Assembly (NCBI GenBank): GCA_037074765.1
Contig: JBAMDO010000424.1
Coordinates: forward strand, 1 to 28,856
From: Mansonella perstans
Lineage: Eukaryota; Nematoda; Chromadorea; Rhabditida; Onchocercidae
Length of the DNA: 28,856 nt
Reading direction: 5' to 3'
Shown: piece by piece, positions 19,671 to 28,856 of the stretch
Layout: every line of letters begins with the position of its first letter
Numbering within the stretch: the stretch's first letter is position 1
Notes under the pieces: model-generated
What the model was told of the DNA's origin: nothing
Seen by the model: only the letters and a program-made list of their open reading frames with translations
Database searches by the model: none
Translations under genes and position numbers: made by a program

Positions 19671-19812
19671 AGCCCATTGGTAATAAAGAAGTTCATGAGA
19701 TGAAGCCCGAAATAAACCACTGATTAAGGACAAAGTAGCAATTTTTAATTCAAATGTTTCAAATTTATCTGAACTATATATCAATTACAGTAAAGTGGCA
19801 AAGAATGCGAAA
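19671..19812 (+). repeat. 140-bp direct repeat, left copy
   Basis: Begins AGCCCATTGGTAAT directly after the 3' LTR and is about 90 percent identical to 21072-21208. It may mark the ends of an unrecognised 1.5-kb element or a local duplication. Confidence 0.8.
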
Positions 19813-21071
19813 GAATACAGTTGATTCGGCTTACACAACATTTGAAATAATTTGTAAATTTAAGTCCGTTAAATAACAAGAAATAACTATTTAATCAGAG
19901 AAACGCAGTTTCTTTCAAGAACGCTTAAATATTGCTAATTTAATTACTTATGAATATATACCAGCATTAGGATTATTATACACTTAATGAAAACTTTAAT
20001 GTCTCGTCATTTCTTACCAAGCGATAAATAATCCTAATGTTGTATATATTCACTTCAGAATTAATTAATTTAAAAAATTCTATTTAATTAAATGCATTTT
20101 TTTGCCTAGATTTTTGAAACTTCAGGAAAAACAGAAAAGTATTAACTACATTTACTTCTTCCTTTTCTTTGCACAAAAATTGTTTTGTGCATTTTCTAAG
20201 ATTTTTTATTCTATGCATTTTTTTTTGAAATAAAAATAACATAATAAGATCATTATTACGCATGTTTGTGCAATTAAAGATTTAATTTATCATTTTTGCG
20301 AATTAAAATTTAAATGCAAAATTATAAGAATAATGAAAATTAATTTAGCAATGAATAAAAAAAAATCTGCTTGAACGAAAATTTATTTGCTTTTTTTTGG
20401 CTAAAATTAACACACTACTTTTCATTTAAATGCTTCAAATTTATAATTAGTATTGAATTCTTTAATTGTATAATTTCCACTATATTATTGTCTGACAGAA
20501 TTTCGTGTTTTTAAACTATTGTAATTAGTTTTGCTACGCAAAATGATAATAAGGGTGTTGTAAGAACAATGAAATTGAAAATTTGAGACAAAGAAATTAT
20601 TTCCAGTGAAAGTTTGGAAGCTCACCATGAAATGGTTCAGTCATTTTATCTTTGCTTCGATTTCTTTCAACAGAACTTTGTTTCTATGCTGTAAACTACA
20701 ATTTCTTCTCTGCCAATATCAATGCAATAATAAAGGTCAAAAAGTATCAGCAATGGTATTTTCATTCGTAACAATCCATCAAGTATTGAAAGCAATGAGG
20801 AATGCATTGTATATTTATTGAGATGGTGAAGAAACAGATGCGCTGGTCCGCGCTTTAGTGTGTCTCGGAGACAACAGCCGCTGGTATACGAGCAATTGTG
20901 ATATCTCTTACTGCGCGATACTGAATAGGTTGCCTTGAAACCGATGGTATATTGGACCGCGATTTTTGTTTCAAATACTTCTATATGCTAAATTAGAATT
21001 ATGCGCATTAAAATTATACATATTTCAATGTAACTTGATTAAATTGCCAAAGCAAACATCTCATATTGAAA
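19813..21071. other. AT-rich region between the 140-bp repeats
   Basis: Contains an imperfect hairpin at 19952-20051 and, at about 20835-20960, a more GC-rich island with open frames on both strands (about 38 codons plus; about 100 codons minus, roughly 20985-20670). Neither matches a family I know, and neither has convincing splice context. Otherwise no gene is visible. Confidence 0.4.
19952..20051. repeat. Imperfect 25-bp inverted repeat
   Basis: GCATTAGGATTATT with upstream GAATATATACC (19952-19977) pairs with 20027-20051 across a loop of about 49 bases. Confidence 0.7.
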
Positions 21072-21208
21072 CAGCCCATAGGTAATTAAGAAGTTCATGA
21101 GATGAAGCCTGAAATGAACCACTGATTAAGGACAAAATAGCAATTTTCAATTCAAATGTTTCAAATTTATCTGAACTACATATCAGTTATAGCAGAGCGG
21201 CAAAGAAT
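21072..21208 (+). repeat. 140-bp direct repeat, right copy
   Basis: Matches 19671-19812 and shares TTCATGAGATGAAGCC, CCACTGATTAAGGACAAA and AATGTTTCAAATTTATCTGA. Confidence 0.8.
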
Positions 21209-21522
21209 TAGTACTGTAAAATTATGTTGACTTATCTGCTTTTGTAAAATCATTATGGTAAAAAATTCTGATTTGAAATGTTTTACCTGGTAGGAAGTAA
21301 TAATAAATTAGTTGTTAGTACTACATAAAGATTAATCAATCTGGTAATTATTGTGCATAATAATGGTAAATGATTGTTAAATGACCAGATTCAATCATGC
21401 ATTGATTCGTATTAGTAATCCTTCGACAAATGATTGAGAAATTGAAGGTATAATGTACTGTGAGGAAAAGAAATGTAGGTTTAGCATCTTAATCACAGTT
21501 TTAAAGTTCGGAAAATGAAAAT

Positions 21523-21740
21523 TTAAGAGAGTGAGTAAATTTGATAGAAGACTCTGGTAACACTGGTGTCATATGCATTTGTCATTTGTTCATTTTTATT
21601 ACCATCGGCCAATTCAGCCATTTTACTTGTCAATTTATTGTTCCTTGATCTGTTTCTTGAACATTTAGCAATAACGATTCCAACAGCTATTGGACAATTG
21701 ATTAAAATCGGTGAAATTTCTTTTAAATCAAAAGAAAAAT
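21523..21740 (-). CDS. Possible terminal exon of a membrane protein
   Basis: A minus-strand open block of about 70 codons ends in TAA at 21523. It encodes a short hydrophobic segment (PILINCPIAVGIVIAKC), then a basic and polar tail, like a membrane protein with a short cytoplasmic C-terminus. The only acceptor-like site is GATTTAAAAG near 21725, which is weak. The nearest upstream exon-like block (a basic stretch near 21920-21812 ending AAG|GTATCG) is unconvincing. Family unknown. Confidence 0.22.
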
Positions 21741-21789
21741 GAATAAGAAATAAGTGATGTGTCTTAAAATTATTATTATTTATTAACAT

Positions 21790-22323
21790 TAGGGAGTTAA
21801 ATTTGATTTATTTCAGCTCAATCAGTCGATACCTTCTTATTCCAATTTTTCTCCTTTGTTTTTATTTTTATTTTATTTCTCTCTTTGTTAATTAAAGATT
21901 TCATTTTGCAACCCTTTGAGTATCATTTTTCTCATTTCATTAAAAATTTGAAATTGATTATCGTCATTATTCTGATTTTCGTAATTATTGTTATGATCAA
22001 TGCTGTTGTTGTTAATAACATTAATATTATTTTTCTTCCATTGCTTTCTTATAAACTTATGAATTTGTGCTCTTGGTAATAATTAAACAAATAAGTTTTT
22101 GGATTACTTTAAACTTGTTCAGGCGAACATTATCAATCGGAATTTGACATTAATACTGATTATGTGTGCAAATTTAATTGAAAAACTGAAAGGTAAGCAT
22201 TTCGAATTCAAAATAATAGTATCATTTCAGATAAACAAAATATTTAATGGACAAGATTGCTTTTACGACTTGTTCCTTTATGCATATTTATTTTTAAAAA
22301 TAACCAATAATTAATGCCAATTG
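21790..22323. other. AT-rich spacer
   Basis: T-rich low complexity near 21850-21890. Two hydrophobic plus-strand open stretches (21885-22079 and 22099-22314) look like chance frames in AT-rich DNA. No supported gene. Confidence 0.4.
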
Positions 22324-22931
22324 TTTAAGTATGCTTTAGTGCTGCATATTTAATTATTTCGGGACCAATTTAAAAAATTACACTTAAATGCATTAATGAA
22401 TTTTTTGTTATCGTAATTTTCTTCTTTCGCGTAAAATCTTGATTAATTTGCAAGATTTGAAAAGAAGGATACAAAATAACAACAGGAAATTAGATTACTT
22501 ATTATGTTGAATTAATGTAATTGGCAATGAAATAAATTTAACAAAATGTTTTGGCGTGAAATTATTCCGTCACCGCTGTTATTGCCTTCACTGTTACTGT
22601 TAATTATTATCATTATCGTCTTTATCTCCTGAATTATATTATAATAACTTATGTTAGCTTTTAATTTTCATTTAGTTTAAGATTATTGGATACTTTTACT
22701 TTTATTATTCAAATAAAGACACAAATGTAACATAATTAAAAATTTGAATTCAGAATTTTAGGTTTTATTGGAAAAAATGCAGAAAAAATGAAAGTTCACA
22801 AGTTCAATCATTTAAAAAAAAAAACTATCAACCAATAGAAAAGCAAAGGAATTAATTTTTGCTAAAATCATTTCCATTCTTTTTTTTTTTAAAAAAACCA
22901 TTTGCATTTTTTGACATATCGAGATATCACT

Positions 22932-23216
22932 TCAGAATGATGGTTGCCCTGGCATCATTCCCGGTAGACCTGGCGGTCCCACCATTCCCGACATGCCTCT
23001 TAGCCCCATTGCTCCCGGTGGTCCCATTGGTCCCGGTAGCCCCATTGGTCCCTGTGGACCTGCCGGTCCCGGTGGTCCCTGTATTCCTCTTTCCCCCGCT
23101 GCTCCCGGTGGTCCCATCGGTCCCGGTTGCCCTGGTGGTCCCGGTGGTGCTTGTATCTCAATTTCACTTGGTGTACAACAGATGGCGAGAGCTAAATATA
23201 TTGTCCACTTCACCAT
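22932..23216 (-). CDS. Short secreted collagen-like protein 1
   Basis: 94 aa. The first 18 or so residues are hydrophobic and signal-peptide-like, followed by a Cys-Cys-Thr-Pro-Ser motif. About 21 uninterrupted Gly-X-Y triplets then run to the C-terminus, rich in Pro and Met. A short tail ends at TGA. The N-terminal homology boxes and Cys clusters of ordinary nematode cuticle collagens (about 300 aa) are absent. A strong acceptor (TTTTTTTTCAG) lies 39 bp upstream of the ATG with no candidate upstream exon, as expected for spliced-leader trans-splicing. AATAAA lies about 165 bp past the stop. It is probably extracellular, perhaps forming short triple helices (inference). The next gene upstream on the same strand is its tandem paralogue. 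Confidence 0.72.
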   Translation of the reverse strand: MVKWTIYLALAICCTPSEIEIQAPPGPPGQPGPMGPPGAAGERGIQGPPGPAGPQGPMGLPGPMGPPGAMGLRGMSGMVGPPGLPGMMPGQPSF

Positions 23217-23254
23217 ATTTCAAATCGATTATATTGAAATCTTGTTTTTCCTAT

Positions 23255-23262
23255 TCTGAAAA
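23255..23262 (-). promoter_or_regulatory. Trans-splice acceptor of collagen-like gene 1
   Basis: The minus strand reads TTTTTTTTCAG|AATAGG; the predicted message starts at 23255, 39 nt before the ATG. It is conserved with the paralogue at 24201. Confidence 0.5.
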
Positions 23263-23273
23263 AAAACTAATTC

Positions 23274-24207
<934 letters not shown>

Positions 24208-25932
24208 AAAGCAGATTATGTCAAATAATTCGATTTCGAAAAAAAAAGCAGATTTTACCCAATACATTCGATTTCGCTAATTTGCTAATCCATCATGTAA
24301 GAGCGATCTTGACGTATTCAGAAGATTACTGCTTTAAATTGAGGATAATAGCAAAATTCTTCCTGGATGAACAAATCGTCGGAATTAGAAAAATTTACTT
24401 CTAATCTATTCCATTATAAGGCCTTTCATATAGAACTTGAAATGAAGTTCTGCATTAGCTCTAAAAGCATTCTTCATGGAAGCATTAAGTAAACATTGCC
24501 ATTAATGTCGAATAACCAATAATCAAAGTTATTTTGTTTCCAAAGCATTATTTAACTGAGAATTAATTATTTTTCTGAATCTTACTTTTGAAATAGCTGA
24601 ATTAAATTTTTTTTTTTGGTACACCAATTTCAGCGGCAACAAACTTATCGAGATACTGCAATGACAAATTTTAAGTGGCAAAATATTACAGTATCCAATG
24701 AGAAAATGAATTTTTATCCGTAAATCGAATTATATCGGAAAGTCTGATCATTGCTAAAAGTGATAAGCTCTGACTGAATATGAAAGATAAAATGAGTTTT
24801 TTGTTCTTAAATTACATTTCAGCCTGGATTTTGACTACTGAAAAATCAAATTTATGTTAATGCTGAAATCTAGAAAAGTGGAATACTGAATTCGGGATCT
24901 TAATCAACGCAAAGTTTCCAAAAGCGTTTACGCTTAGTCGGTTCTAATTAATTAATTAAAAGACAATTATTAAGACCTTTTCAGTCAAAACCTGGCACAT
25001 GCACCTCTTAAGACCTGCTGAACATTTTTTCTAGCCACAGATTCCAAGCATTTTCTTCAACAACGAACAAGGCAATGGTGGAACTATTAATGGTTTAAGA
25101 AATAAAAACTGCTGCCTTTAAATTTCGACAAGGAAACCAGTGAGTGAAGTTTATTTTATATTATAAACGTCGAACGGTCCCGTTTTTTTGTTTTGCGACC
25201 TGTTTGTTTTTCCGCATTTCTTAGTCGGATGCAAAAGAATGGATTGAGAAGGACAAATATAAAAAATTGATGCAAAAGATGAATTATTCATTTATCCATA
25301 ACAAGTTGTCACAAATTCCCGGATCTCGTTTCGAATAAATGATTGTCTTTTCTTCAATTTAAAACACTTCTTAAGTTTTAATTTCTCCAAATTTTTCATC
25401 ATTTGTTTTTTGTTTTAAATGCAAATAAAATAATAAGCAGCGGCATTAGAGGAAATTGAAGAAACTTTTTTAAATTGTATTGCTACGTATTTTTAACGTC
25501 AGATAATGTTTGATGGTATTCGAAATTGCACCTTATATATCAAAAATTCTTGAAACGGCAGGAGAAAATAATACGAGGAAGGTTACCACGGAGAATACGA
25601 CTCTAGTTGGTATGTTTCAATGAAATTATTTAGTCTTTATTAAGCCGTTGGCTGTTGACCAGAATATTTAATTTTACGCTCAGATATACTGCGCTTCCTT
25701 CTTTGTTGCTTCTCTGAACAATTGCATGTGAAAGGATAGATTTTGAAATGCGAGACATGAAATGGTAAAATGTCAACCAACACACTTCACCAATCTGTCG
25801 TTTTATTTTTTCCTCGTCTTAACAACAATTTCTGGCCACTATTACATTTTCAGTTTTCACTGATCTATCAAAAGCGAGCAGATAAAAGAAGTACACAAAT
25901 TCAATCATCAAAACAAATTGATACTCAAAAGA
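24208..25932. other. Long non-coding or unresolved stretch
   Basis: Upstream (minus-strand 5') region of the collagen-like genes, so it may hold their promoter. Two weak exon-like blocks were seen. One is on the plus strand at about 25224-25338, after GCATTTCTTAG, with 38 codons to TAA. The other is on the minus strand at about 25716-25643, after TTGTTCAG, a short basic block ending TAA beside AATAAA. Neither can be joined to other exons. Confidence 0.35.
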
Positions 25933-26744
25933 TGTTGTGAAAGTTTTTGTGTGTGGTCAACTTGTGTGTTAGTGTGTCCTAAAGTTTGTTTAGGACTTGT
26001 GTTGGTGATACACTTAATTGTGTATATGTAGTGGATTGTGTTGGAGTAATTGAATGACGATTTGTGGTAGGGTGAACGGGTTGAGTTGAAGGTGATGATG
26101 AGTTGTGGTAGAGTAAGCGTGTTGGATTGAATTGAATGCGCAGTGACGATCTCAAACTTGGGTAATTAAACCTTTTATTAACAAACACTAATTTATAAAG
26201 ATAATACACGAAACGCGGAGTAATACACAAAACGCGAAGTAATTACACAAAACGCGAAGTAAAATCATATAATAAAAGTAGATGTAAAAAAGGGGGGGAA
26301 CTGGTGTAGATACCAGTCAGTCCGTAATTGTTGAGTGTATTAACCCATGTTGAAGGTTTAAGTTTATATATGAGGAGAAGAGGAGGTGGAGACTAATTAG
26401 GTTTAAAGATCATGATTATAGTATAGGAGTTACATTTGATAAGGAGAAGCTTTGATTCCTTCCGACCGGAAGTGAAGAAAGCCTGTATGCTGCTTGTAAG
26501 ATGTGACAGCTGGTAAATGAAAAGGAAGATGTAGATTACAACGGTCCAAAGATCATAATGATTGTAGTGAGATGACAGTTGATAGGGGTAAGAAGTTGGG
26601 ATAATTAATGATGTTAAAATAATGGACCAAAATTTATAGTAGATGTAAGTTAACAAAATGATTGATGTGATAGATGTCATTTATAGAATTCATTCCCCTT
26701 TGATTAAGATTAGGTTTATTTTATAATTCGCTAATTTCGCGACA
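25933..26744 (-). repeat. 3' LTR of BEL element 2
   Basis: 812 bp. Relative to element 1, about 130 bp between the shared CATACAGGC and AAGCTTCTCC anchors is replaced by roughly 25 bp containing CTTCCGGTCGGAAG, a perfect 6-bp hairpin. Three copies of the 19-bp LTR repeat are present. The 15-bp and 9-bp losses near 26050 and 26175 are also specific to this copy. Confidence 0.85.
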
Positions 26745-27720
26745 TTCCAGAGAGAGGGGGGTTGAGGAATGAATGATTGGAATATAAGGTATAAGATAAT
26801 GATCTGAGTAACTTTTATCGTTATATTTATTTAAAGGAATTTGGGCTCTTGTAGTGGGAATGAATTCTGTGTTTTTTGTTTTATTATGACATAGAAAATG
26901 AAAAACGAAGTGAATCAATTTAAATTTCACTTCTAAAACAAGTATCGTAAACAAAATTATAGAACTAGTTACACCAATAATAATGAGCTTCCAATGAGCT
27001 ATAATGTGTGCTAGTTCTTCTTCTATTGTGTCCGTAGTTTTCTCAATTTGTGTTGTTAGTTGTTGAATTAACTCTTCTCCTTGTTCTTCTACTTCTGTCC
27101 AAAGTAACTTTGATCTTGGTAGATTAGTTCTTAAGTTGATAATTCATGTCTTTGAGCTAGGATTTCTAATTCTGCATTGATTCTTTCAATTTCGAATTTG
27201 CTAACTATTCCTGCTTTAAATTCCACTCTTCTCCATTCAGACTTGTTAACATTACAAGGTGCTATATATAACTTATTATCAACCCTATTAGCTATAATGT
27301 CACTTCTTTGGAGTAATAATTTAGCTGCTAAGGTTGGGTTGCTAGTAGATAACCATTCTATTAAAAGTAATAAGTTATTTCTGTTTTCACAACTTCGTAG
27401 TTGTGTCTCAATTAATTTTTGTTTAAATTGTAAGTTTACAACATCAAAATTATATTGAAATTTAACGTTTTCTGGATCAAATTTACTTGACTTATTGTCG
27501 TCGTCGTTGCTTGATTCTTGCATGATCAACTGATCGTTGGAATCCGAGTTCATCGTATCCTTTGTTGCCGCTCTCGTTCTTGTAGCAATTGGTCTGGTTA
27601 GAACTTTTCCTTCTTGATCAGTTGGTTGTTCCATTTCCCAAAACTGATCTATGTTTGGACTTGTGATGATAGTGGTTACATTAATAGAATTGCGACTATC
27701 AGATTCACAAGTCTTATGAT
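26745..27720 (-). pseudogene. Env-like remnant with Pol edge, element 2
   Basis: Counterpart of 17861-18782. It has the Pol-edge motif NIDQFWEMEQ, the deletion junction, an acidic linker and a helix-rich region up to about 27131, where a small deletion shifts the frame. The membrane-span part follows near 26960-26900, and the frame ends inside the LTR. The same architecture as element 1 shows that the deletion predates both copies. Confidence 0.55.
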
Positions 27721-28230
27721 ATATCCACAACCTGTTATTATTGGTCCAACCTTGGTTTGAAGTAAATAGAAACCTGATGGCATAATATGGTTTTTGTACG
27801 GTTGCATAAATTCGAAGAAATGATCTACTCCGATTATGATGTCAGGTCTTCTCCAATATCCTTGCGACTCGTCTAATTGTTTCTGACGTGATATGGAATT
27901 CGTGTCGTAAGGATTTGGATTAATTATTTGTAGCTTATCTGTCAAATAATCTAATGCATAGGCATTGATATTTATGACTTTTGATTCAGCAGTTCTTATT
28001 CCTAAATTTACTTTGTTACTTTGGTAGACCTTGGGTAATTGGTTACCAAAGGAAAAAAGTTTAATTCTTCCTTTGCTGTTTCAGTTAGACTTAAACGACT
28101 GGCTAACTTTTTTGAGATGAACGATGATTGAGAGCCTGGATCAAATAAAACTAAAGCGTCTTCATGATTCTCTGGTTTGCTTGGGTTGACTGCTTCAATT
28201 TCCTTGCATATTAATAAGACCTTCTTGCCT
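27676..28230 (-). pseudogene. BEL/Pao protease-like region, element 2
   Basis: Carries the same FDPGSQSSFI motif as element 1, fused in frame to the Gag knuckles upstream. A 1-base loss near 28062 shifts the frame before the second half (27945-27720, with DIIIGVDHFFEF). Pro replaces the usual Ser/Thr after the catalytic Asp in both copies. Confidence 0.7.
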
Positions 28231-28856
28231 TGGTGGCTAATAGGTTGATTTAATGAATTTATTATGATCGTTGAATTTGTCTCTTCTTTGTTGGAGCCAT
28301 TGTTATTCGAGCGATATTTTTCGTAGCATAGTGCTGTATTGTGTTGGCCTTTGCAGTGGAAACATGTTCGTTTCCTTTGATTGCAATCAATTGTTGCATG
28401 CTTCGTACGGAAGCAGTTAGTGCACGCCTTGAGTTCCTTCAGGCGTTCGTATCGTTGTTCGGCCATTGTATACTTTGGGCATTCGTTATCCCAGTGATTT
28501 TCGTTGCAAAACGTACAGGGTCTTTTTTCCTTGTTGGTTTTTGATTTACTACCAGACTGAAGGCTGTTTGCCTCATTTGTTTGTTTTGTTATGAATAGGG
28601 CTGAGGTTCCTCTTTCCCTTTGAGAAGGAAGTACTCTACTTGTACTTGATTCCTGTTGAGGTTTTTGACTTCTATTCACTTCTTCGTTTCTGTGAATTGA
28701 AGTCATTAGGAATCTTCGTAAACTGCTTACTGACCAAGATTCCTTTTCCTCTTTCATCTGGTAGACCTTTTCCAGAATCAATGGTGGGAGTATACTTTCG
28801 ATTACTGTTTCTATACTGGTTTGGTCCAGATTCTCGCCCATTGATTCTAGTTGTCG
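28231..28856 (-). CDS. BEL/Pao Gag C-terminal part, partial
   Basis: Open from the window edge through the end of the DUF1759-like region, a Ser/Gln/Lys-rich linker and three CCHC-type knuckles: C-x2-C-x3-H-x4-C, C-x2-C-x4-H-x4-C and C-x2-C-x3-H-x4-C. It then runs on in the same frame into the protease, which indicates a Gag-protease polyprotein in the parent element. This copy is less damaged than element 1 here. The N-terminus lies outside the window. Confidence 0.78.

Larger units (their letters stand above)
22324..23273 (-). repeat. Tandem unit 1 (collagen-like gene plus flank)
   Basis: A 950-bp unit starting TTTAAGTATGCTTTAGTGCTGC, repeated directly at 23274. Non-coding flanks align closely with small indels. 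Confidence 0.88.
25933..28856 (-). mobile_element. BEL/Pao element 2, inverted, truncated by the window edge
   Basis: Same family as 14892-19669, read leftward: Gag C-terminal part (28856 to about 28230), protease (to about 27720), Env-like remnant (27590-26745) and 3' LTR (26744-25933). It has the same RT-RNase H-integrase deletion at the same point. The 5' LTR and N-terminal Gag lie beyond the right edge. Confidence 0.9.

Noticed and set aside
20835..20960. tRNA or structured RNA in the GC-richer island
   Set aside because: No cloverleaf arms or T-loop consensus could be fitted by eye.
22993..23259. Plus-strand Gly-Pro-rich frame opposite collagen-like gene 1 (also 23834-24205)
   Set aside because: GGN-CCN codons read as Gly-Pro on the opposite strand in a shifted frame. 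The minus strand has the leader, trans-splice acceptor and AATAAA, so the plus frames are shadows.

Overview
The window looks like nuclear DNA of a nematode, probably a spirurid/filarial-type worm (inference). It is AT-rich. Its short introns end in TTTTCAG-like acceptors, small secreted Gly-X-Y (collagen-like) genes carry trans-splice-type acceptors, and there are BEL/Pao LTR retrotransposons whose Gag and protease regions resemble the DUF1759 and DUF1758 families. No rRNA, tRNA, CRISPR array or bacterial-style operon was seen.

Layout. Positions 1-3986 and 11033-14891 are two copies of one duplicated unit: a palindromic 5' element followed by a C2H2 zinc-finger gene (exons 1520-1907, 2270-2401, then terminal exon 2674-2939 or 3221-3405; same plan at 12421-14309). 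Between them lie a possible small membrane-protein gene (4021-4414, minus), a well-supported multi-exon membrane-protein gene of unknown family (4972-7314, minus), a decayed coding remnant (7744-7930, minus), two inverted broken zinc-finger copies (8300-9300 and 10139-10660, minus) and two more palindromic elements (9305-10090, 11033-11860). The last sits inside a palindrome of about 1.57 kb (10661-12231). A BEL/Pao element with both LTRs (14892-19669) begins exactly where the homology of the second unit ends. A sparse AT-rich region follows, with a 140-bp direct repeat. A tandem pair of about 0.95-kb units (22324-24207, minus) each carries a short secreted collagen-like gene. A second BEL/Pao copy in opposite orientation (25933-28856) runs off the right edge.

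Main point. The two zinc-finger units are almost identical in introns, spacers and 3' flank: about 3 substitutions in roughly 1.5 kb, and none in the 580 bp after the last exon. Their terminal finger exons nevertheless differ at 38 nucleotides in about 450 bp. Of 30 changed codons, 26 change the amino acid, and changes fall at DNA-contact helix positions (-1, 2, 3, 6). With two in-phase alternative terminal exons per gene, an acidic N-terminal region, inverted decayed relatives and adjacent retroelements, this looks like a fast-diversifying zinc-finger family whose DNA specificity is under selection (inference). The BEL copies share one internal deletion that removes reverse transcriptase, RNase H and integrase, so they look like a non-autonomous Gag/protease/Env-like family.
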